Source: Collibacillus ludicampi (lineage in GTDB: Bacteria > Bacillota > Bacilli > Tumebacillales > BOQE01). Taken from it: a stretch of DNA of 64,000 bases. The notes beneath the pieces are model-generated. The model searched no databases. It saw only the letters and a list, made by a program, of their open reading frames with translations, and had not been told where the DNA came from. Both the position numbers and the translations under genes were made by a program. Location of the stretch: positions 793,341 to 857,340 of the forward strand of contig NZ_BOQE01000001.1 in NCBI RefSeq assembly GCF_023705585.1, written 5' to 3'. This document shows positions 59,062 to 64,000 of this stretch, one piece after another; the first letter of the stretch is position 1; each line of letters opens with the position of its first letter.

Positions 59062-60405
59062 CTATTCGGTTAAGTAACGGGCGATTATATCTTCACGTGA
59101 CGCCCAAACAAGCTTGGGCTTTAGGCGTTGGTCATGACGTAACCGTCGTAAACCCAGTGGGTGATAAATCATCAGCATCAACCGCATGTACCAACCAAGT
59201 ACGGCTCTCTTGAATCCTGGCGGTAGATCCTCTACGTGAAAACCTAATAATTCTGCACCGCGGTAAAGTATAGTTATTCCGAACACCACTTGTACGTCGC
59301 GATAGCACGGATCGAATTGTAATAGACGTGCAATATCTGGAAGGCCACTGCGTACCTGCTTGATGCTTTTTGTGGCGACGGCCGCAAGATTTTCATTCTG
59401 TGCGATGCGATGTAAAGACAGGTTTTGAAAATGGAGTTCCATCGCTTGTGTACCTTTCTGAGCGATGGTCATACCGTTCCAGCAAAGCGCTTTTCCATGC
59501 CAAGTGACCCTACTGACACGAAAGGTATCATTAATGATGCGTACTCGAAACAACAGATCAAAAAAGAACTCCCACACTCTCCATATTCGGATTGACCAAC
59601 GAATTTTAGTCGGGGTTTGTACGGTTTCGGTCGTCTGATCAAGATTCCTCTCTTGATTCCCTATTAACTCGCTGACAGGTATAAGCTTAAATCCTAGTTT
59701 TTCCCAAATGGGCAACACTTCTCGAAGTGCTGCCAACGTGTTTCGTGGAGCATCGGGGGCACCTCCAGCATCGTGACAAAGTACAATCGACCCATTACGA
59801 ACATCCTTAAGCAGTCGCTCTTTGATTGTATCCGGATGTTGATTGGGAACCCAGTCACGCGCCGTCACATCCCATAGAACGGGTTTCAGACCAAGACGCC
59901 GACCGCTGATATACGTCGACCAGTTGAAAGTTCCCCATGGCGGTCGAAACAGATTCAGTTTTCTGCCGATGATTTGCTCCAGAACTGTAGTTGCCTGCTC
60001 TGCTTCCACCCATGACTGCCGCGGGGTAAGCAGCCAGGCGTGATCGTGATGCATGCCATGAACGCCAATCTCATGGCCGGCTGCAACGATTTTACGAACG
60101 AGTTCAGGATACTGGAGTGCGCGTTCACCGACCAGGAAAAAAGTGGCCCGTGCTCCATATTGTTGGAGCAATTCCAGTAATGGTTCTGTATAGCGGGGAT
60201 CCGGTCCGTCATCAAAGGTCAACGCCACTTCGCGCCGGAACCTTGACCCGCGCCAAATGACACCCAGATGCAAATAATGAAAGAGGAGATCGGCCACTAC
60301 GGTGTAGGCCGCGTAAATCATGATCAACCCGACTGCCAATATCGCCATCCACATACCCGGTTCCTCCGTCTTCACACTTAGTTTATTAAAAGTTTCCATT
60401 CCCAT
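59062..60405 (-). CDS. Polysaccharide deacetylase with an extra C-terminal domain
   Basis: 447 residues. A membrane anchor (about 18-45) is followed by a NodB domain (55-245): ALTFDDGPDPRYTEPL (metal and base), GVHGMHHDHAW (metal His pair), FRPPWGTFNW and LCHDAGG. The last ~180 residues form a separate domain with no obvious motif (RAVLGWYMRLMLMIYHPLGLRRL). It deacetylates a wall or exopolysaccharide. The gene follows a MGDG-synthase-like gene, so lipid-linked glycan work is possible. It resembles the ykoP/ykoN neighbourhood of B. subtilis. Confidence 0.85.
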   Translation of the reverse strand: MGMETFNKLSVKTEEPGMWMAILAVGLIMIYAAYTVVADLLFHYLHLGVIWRGSRFRREVALTFDDGPDPRYTEPLLELLQQYGARATFFLVGERALQYPELVRKIVAAGHEIGVHGMHHDHAWLLTPRQSWVEAEQATTVLEQIIGRKLNLFRPPWGTFNWSTYISGRRLGLKPVLWDVTARDWVPNQHPDTIKERLLKDVRNGSIVLCHDAGGAPDAPRNTLAALREVLPIWEKLGFKLIPVSELIGNQERNLDQTTETVQTPTKIRWSIRIWRVWEFFFDLLFRVRIINDTFRVSRVTWHGKALCWNGMTIAQKGTQAMELHFQNLSLHRIAQNENLAAVATKSIKQVRSGLPDIARLLQFDPCYRDVQVVFGITILYRGAELLGFHVEDLPPGFKRAVLGWYMRLMLMIYHPLGLRRLRHDQRLKPKLVWASREDIIARYLTE

Positions 60406-60488
60406 TCCATGGACTCGAGACGGTCGAGAGAAAACCTTAGGCTATGTTGACAAATGGAGTCATCATTTTTTGAACATAATGTCCCGTT

Positions 60489-61679
60489 TTATTTGGTCAC
60501 GGTTTCCATGTACCTCATCTGACGATGCTGATATGCACGAGCCGTATGATTGGTTGCGATCAATTGCGTGATCTGAGCGATTTCTTCAGCTGCATTGGGC
60601 TTTTTGATTTTTTGGCTATTTTTTCTCATGTTCAGTAAGATCTCCGGTCTTTCGATAAGCAGCATCTTTAAATATTTAGAAACAGATTTTCGTGTTTCTG
60701 CGAGTACAGCTACTCTTGATTTCACCAAAAACTTGGCATTTTGTTGTTCCTGTCCGGGTATGGGTCGATACAATAGCATGGGCAGTTCCATAGCCAGTGA
60801 CTCAGAAATCGTCAACCCGCCTGCTTTCGTAATCACAAGATCGGATATAGCCATCAACTCGTGAATGTCTTGGACATAACCAAATACTTGAACCGGGTTT
60901 GTTGCCTTTTTGGAAATTTCTTTGATTTGCATATAGAGTTTTTCGTTGTGCCCGCATACGACCAATACTTGCACTCGTCTTGGGAATGTAAATAAATCCT
61001 CACAGATGTTTGGAATATCATGGAGCACACCGTACGCCCCACCCATGACCAAGACAGTCGGTAACTCCGGCTTTATTTGGTACTTGCTCTGCAATGCTTC
61101 GCGATCCACAGGTTGATTGAATATGCCACGAATGGGGATACCGGTAACAGAGAGTTTGCTTTCCGGGACACCACGATTAATGAGTTCCTTCCGTACATGA
61201 TGGGAACCGACAAAATACATGTCCGTGTATGGGTGAATCCATTGATTGTGAATGGCGTGATCGGTGATTACGGTTGCTGCAGGAACATTTGTAACACCGC
61301 GCTCTTTTAGTGCCGACATCACGCCAGCGGGTGTAGGAAATGTCGAAATGACGATATCGGGTTCATATTGGTTTAAATACTTCTCCAACTCATCACTGCC
61401 CAGCTGATTGAGCCGTTTACTCAGTTTGGATGACGGCTTCATGTTTCTAGAACCGTGATAAAGGATCCCATATAAAGAGGGAACAAATTTAACGCTTTGA
61501 ATGTAGCAATAACGCGTAATGGAATTCAATCGTGGATGAACCATTTGCAAATAATCGATGACGCGTACATCTAAACAATGATTTTGAGACAATAGCGCTT
61601 CTTGAATTGCACGTGCCGCCTGTTGATGACCTTCCCCATAACTGGCTGAGAGTATCAGTACTTTGCGGAGTTTGTGCAT
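60489..61679 (-). CDS. Glycosyltransferase of the MGDG synthase family
   Basis: 396 residues. LILSASYGEGHQQAARAIQEAL is the N-terminal acceptor domain of MurG/MGDG synthase-type (GT28) enzymes. TKAGGLTISESLAMELPMLLYRPIPGQEQQNA is the C-terminal UDP-sugar site. It adds a sugar to a lipid or polyprenol carrier at the membrane. The ATG at 61679 is chosen because GGGGG lies seven bases upstream. It shares strand and spacing with the deacetylase gene. Confidence 0.9.
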   Translation of the reverse strand: MHKLRKVLILSASYGEGHQQAARAIQEALLSQNHCLDVRVIDYLQMVHPRLNSITRYCYIQSVKFVPSLYGILYHGSRNMKPSSKLSKRLNQLGSDELEKYLNQYEPDIVISTFPTPAGVMSALKERGVTNVPAATVITDHAIHNQWIHPYTDMYFVGSHHVRKELINRGVPESKLSVTGIPIRGIFNQPVDREALQSKYQIKPELPTVLVMGGAYGVLHDIPNICEDLFTFPRRVQVLVVCGHNEKLYMQIKEISKKATNPVQVFGYVQDIHELMAISDLVITKAGGLTISESLAMELPMLLYRPIPGQEQQNAKFLVKSRVAVLAETRKSVSKYLKMLLIERPEILLNMRKNSQKIKKPNAAEEIAQITQLIATNHTARAYQHRQMRYMETVTK

Positions 61680-61784
61680 GAACATTCCCCCTCAATATGG
61701 ATACTGCAAAATTGATTACCTACGTCCCGTGAACGAATACCATTAAAATGGTATGCACGATATGATGTCGTTCAACAAAATCAT

Positions 61785-62225
61785 TTACATCAATAATGCG
61801 ATTCCTGTACCTAGGATCGCTCCACCAACCACTTCCAAAGGGGTGTGGCCTTTTCGTCGCCAGTGGCGTAAACCAGTGGCGGCTGTATTCTTGATCAGTG
61901 CATCTGTTGCTGCTCCATATATACATTCTTCTAAAATGACTGCCATTTCTCCCGCTTGACGACGCACACCAATCGCATCATACATGACAATTATCGCAAA
62001 AATAAAAGAAACAGCGAACCATGGTGAACCCCATCCATAGAGTAATAACATTTTCACTGCCAGTGCACTGACCATCGCCGAATGAGAACTCGGCATACCG
62101 CCTGTCTGGAAAAGAAGATTCCAATCCCAATATTTAACCCGCCCTCGTTGTATAAACACTTTCAGAATCTGCGCGAAAATCATAGCTATAATTGCAGAAT
62201 AAAGCGGTAGATGCCTCATACACAT
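61785..62225 (-). CDS. Divergent PAP2-family protein (DUF212, YuiD-like)
   Basis: 146 residues, about four helices. GGMPSSHSAMVSAL, YDAIGVRRQAGEMA and GHTPLEVVGGAILG are the DUF212 signature. This is a PAP2 relative with possible phosphatase activity on polyprenyl phosphates; activity is not established. It lies upstream of the glycosyltransferase gene on the same strand. Confidence 0.9.
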   Translation of the reverse strand: MCMRHLPLYSAIIAMIFAQILKVFIQRGRVKYWDWNLLFQTGGMPSSHSAMVSALAVKMLLLYGWGSPWFAVSFIFAIIVMYDAIGVRRQAGEMAVILEECIYGAATDALIKNTAATGLRHWRRKGHTPLEVVGGAILGTGIALLM

Positions 62226-62321
62226 TTCACCCCTTCTTATGATGGGATTTTTATGCGGCCAATCGAATATATTATAACTTTTTAGGAATACGAATTATCA
62301 TTGTTTTTGTATAGAAATCCA

Positions 62322-62360
62322 TATATAAAAGGATGCTATAGAGAGGCATCCTTTTATATA
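62322..62360 (-). terminator. Terminator of the PspA operon
   Basis: TATATAAAAGGATGC / GCATCCTTTTATATA stem (62322-62336 with 62346-62360). Confidence 0.85.
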
Positions 62361-62416
62361 TGGGATTGTTAACATTTGAATTTAAAAATCTTCCCGTTTT
62401 TCATTTTTTCGAACCA

Positions 62417-63097
62417 TCACTGTTTATTCTCAGACACAGCTTGCTTCGCTTTCAATTTTTCCAATTCTTTTTCAACTTCATCTTGAATGGCTTGTTCGGC
62501 AAAGCGCGATTCAATCCCTAGGTCAATTCCCTGGGTTCCTCGTCTTGCATTTGCCTCGATCTCCATCATCAATACACGTTCTTCGAGTCGAGCGAATTCT
62601 TTTGTTACACTTTCTGCATCGACTGTAGAAAGAAATGATTGTAATTTCTTCATGGACTGAGCGGCATTCGCACGAGAAAGTAAGACTAACTGCCTATTTT
62701 TTAATTCGCGATGTTTCTCCTTCATTTTTTTCACTTGGTCACCGAGTGACACGGTCTGTTGTTTGATGGTTTCATGCTGTTTTCGATACTCTTCCAACTT
62801 TTTCTCAAGGAGAAGCTTGTCTTGCAAAGCGAGTTTAGCAATATGATCTTCACCGGTTTCCACTGCGAGTTTCGCTTGTCGATCTCGTTTCGCAATGGCT
62901 GCTTCCGTTTCTTCTATCAACATCTCGTGTTTTTTCTTGATGACCATTTGACGAGAGAGAGCTTTTTCCGCTTGTAAAATTTCATTCTCCATTTCCCTGA
63001 TATAATGTTTGACCATACATACCGGGTTTTCTATTTTGTCTAATACTTCATTCACATTGGCAAGAACAATGTCCTGAATCCGTTTCAAAATACTCAT
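62417..63097 (-). CDS. PspA/IM30-family phage shock protein
   Basis: 226 residues, almost entirely helical coiled coil. MSILKRIQDIVLANVNEVLDKIENP is the amphipathic N-terminal helix that binds stressed membranes. The long coiled coil with EAAIAKRDRQAKLAVETGE follows. It oligomerises on damaged membrane and supports LiaH-type envelope stress resistance. The ATG has AAGGAGGAT upstream and overlaps the end of the preceding gene by four bases. Confidence 0.93.
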   Translation of the reverse strand: MSILKRIQDIVLANVNEVLDKIENPVCMVKHYIREMENEILQAEKALSRQMVIKKKHEMLIEETEAAIAKRDRQAKLAVETGEDHIAKLALQDKLLLEKKLEEYRKQHETIKQQTVSLGDQVKKMKEKHRELKNRQLVLLSRANAAQSMKKLQSFLSTVDAESVTKEFARLEERVLMMEIEANARRGTQGIDLGIESRFAEQAIQDEVEKELEKLKAKQAVSENKQ

Positions 63098-63714
63098 TGT
63101 ACATCCTCCTTCTTATTTTTCTTCTTCATGGTTTCTTGTTCCCATTCATCCAGAAAATCCGTGTACCACTCATGCTTGTAAGGAGAATCCGTTTCACTGT
63201 TATAGAATGATGCTGGAGTTTCTAGATTCATGTGGGAATAAACATCTTTTATATTTCTTGTAATCAGGAAAATAAAGAGGGCAATTAACGCGATTCCGAT
63301 GATCGGTCCGATCAAAGGAAGTAACGCTAGCAGGATCAGCGTTATGCCCAACCATTTTTTAAGTAGATTTCCTTCTGAACGTTTTACCCATCTCCATCCG
63401 GCAATCGCCAAGCCACAAGCTAGAATGAAAGGTAACAACCAAGGAACCCACTGTTTTCCATGCTTATGATAGGCATGTCCACTCTGAATATGTGTAAATT
63501 CACCATGATTCGCCCGTCTGTCATCGTAATTGTTCATGTTCTGCCGGTCATTCCATGAGCCTTGGTAGCCGGAATGGTACTCTTGATAGGCGGCACGGTC
63601 ATTGGAGTGGCCCAATCGCCAATCATGACTCATATATTTCAAGCCACCGAAGAGAAGACCGCCAAGGATCAACAAGCATACGCACCATTTGAACCAAGTG
63701 AAGATTTTTGACAT
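63094..63714 (-). CDS. Membrane protein co-encoded with PspA, unknown function
   Basis: 206 residues. One N-terminal helix (about 8-27), a long hydrophilic loop rich in Asn/His/Asp (about 30-85), two or three central helices (about 90-150) and an acidic cytoplasmic tail. Overlaps pspA by four bases (ATGA), so they are translated together. It resembles membrane anchors that recruit PspA/LiaH, by position rather than by sequence. Confidence 0.7.
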   Translation of the reverse strand: MSKIFTWFKWCVCLLILGGLLFGGLKYMSHDWRLGHSNDRAAYQEYHSGYQGSWNDRQNMNNYDDRRANHGEFTHIQSGHAYHKHGKQWVPWLLPFILACGLAIAGWRWVKRSEGNLLKKWLGITLILLALLPLIGPIIGIALIALFIFLITRNIKDVYSHMNLETPASFYNSETDSPYKHEWYTDFLDEWEQETMKKKNKKEDVQ

Positions 63715-63746
63715 ATCCTTTTATCTGCCTCCCTTCCGGTTTCTCC

Positions 63747-64000
63747 TTACAAACTAGAGTCTAGAAGGGAATGATGAAAATACGATGAAAAAATGTACTC
63801 TTGTTCACGTCCAAGGCAAAAGGGCGATCTTTCCGCAGTATCGACGATCACTCCCGTGATCGGATCCAATCGTTGCGGGTATCGGCGAAGAACGCATGAC
63901 GGACGGTACAGATTCGTTTCATCAGGAACGGTATACGTTCGAGGAACGCGTTCGAGCCTCGTCAAAACCGACTTCGCCGCGTTCTCAAGAGTAAATCCCG
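63747..64000 (-). CDS. C-terminal part of an unrecognised protein (runs off the window)
   Basis: The frame is open from the right window edge to a TAA at 63747, with codon use like its neighbours (mixed CGT/CGA/CGC arginines and GAA). The visible end reads NAAKSVLTRLERVPRTYTVP onward to EYIFSSYFHHSLLDSSL. I do not recognise a domain. It may be a real gene whose start lies beyond the window; it lies 33 bases upstream of the PspA-anchor gene on the same strand. Confidence 0.35.
   Translation of the reverse strand, partial: GFTLENAAKSVLTRLERVPRTYTVPDETNLYRPSCVLRRYPQRLDPITGVIVDTAERSPFCLGREQEYIFSSYFHHSLLDSSL

Overview
The window looks like chromosome from an endospore-forming member of the Bacilli, plausibly an Alicyclobacillaceae/Effusibacillus-type organism. 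The taxonomic guess is inference. It rests on Bacillus-type gene orders (cggR-gap-pgk-tpi-gpmI-eno-secG-rnr-smpB-ssrA; yvcI-rapZ-yvcK-whiA-HPr next to trxB), a SpoVAF-type spore germination protein, ComER, RocE/RocF, strong Shine-Dalgarno sequences and intrinsic terminators. Most genes up to about 50 kb lie on the minus strand.

Layout. 1-3.2 kb: end of a prophage, with a tail hub protein and a truncated tail lysozyme fused back-to-back to the 3' scrap of a serine recombinase whose frame runs into the 3' end of the tmRNA gene, a classic attachment site. 3.2-16.8 kb (minus): ssrA, smpB, a small unknown gene, rnr, secG, the glycolytic operon eno-gpmI-tpiA-pgk-gapA under CggR with a readable CggR operator and promoter, then rpoN (sigma-54). 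17-25 kb: comER, thiD, tRNA-Arg, an esterase and an amino-acid/arginine module (CAT-type permease, rocF, rocE). The divergent rocF/rocE intergenic region holds two good -24/-12 sigma-54 promoters, which fits the rpoN gene 6 kb away. 25-35 kb: two tiny genes, a histidine-kinase/RsbR-STAS fusion, a SteT-like permease, spoVAF, cidA and a frameshifted lrgB, a secreted tandem-repeat protein, patA and a DeoR regulator. 35-50 kb: clpB, a membrane transglutaminase, then HPr-whiA-yvcK-rapZ-glcK-nudix-selB-trxB and a TPR/HTH protein. 50-55.5 kb: two transporter genes and a nitronate monooxygenase with two divergently oriented LysR regulators. 55.5-57.6 kb: Fur-boxed FTR1 iron permease plus lipoprotein. 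57.6-64 kb: envelope-lipid functions (PAP2 phosphatase, TVP38/DedA-like protein, polysaccharide deacetylase, MGDG-synthase-like glycosyltransferase, DUF212 protein) and a PspA-type membrane stress pair.

The most unusual structure is a four-copy intergenic repeat of about 250-320 bp (near 7.5, 15.1, 18.7 and 49.9 kb), all in one orientation. It is built as nested inverted repeats, and base changes in one arm are matched by compensating changes in the other. None of the genes explains it. Other points worth a second look are the kinase-STAS fusion, a lone selB, a HPr with both phosphorylation sites at the crh locus, the recombinase/tmRNA scar, and two overlooked small genes (a 34-residue zinc-ribbon-like protein and a 44-residue membrane protein).
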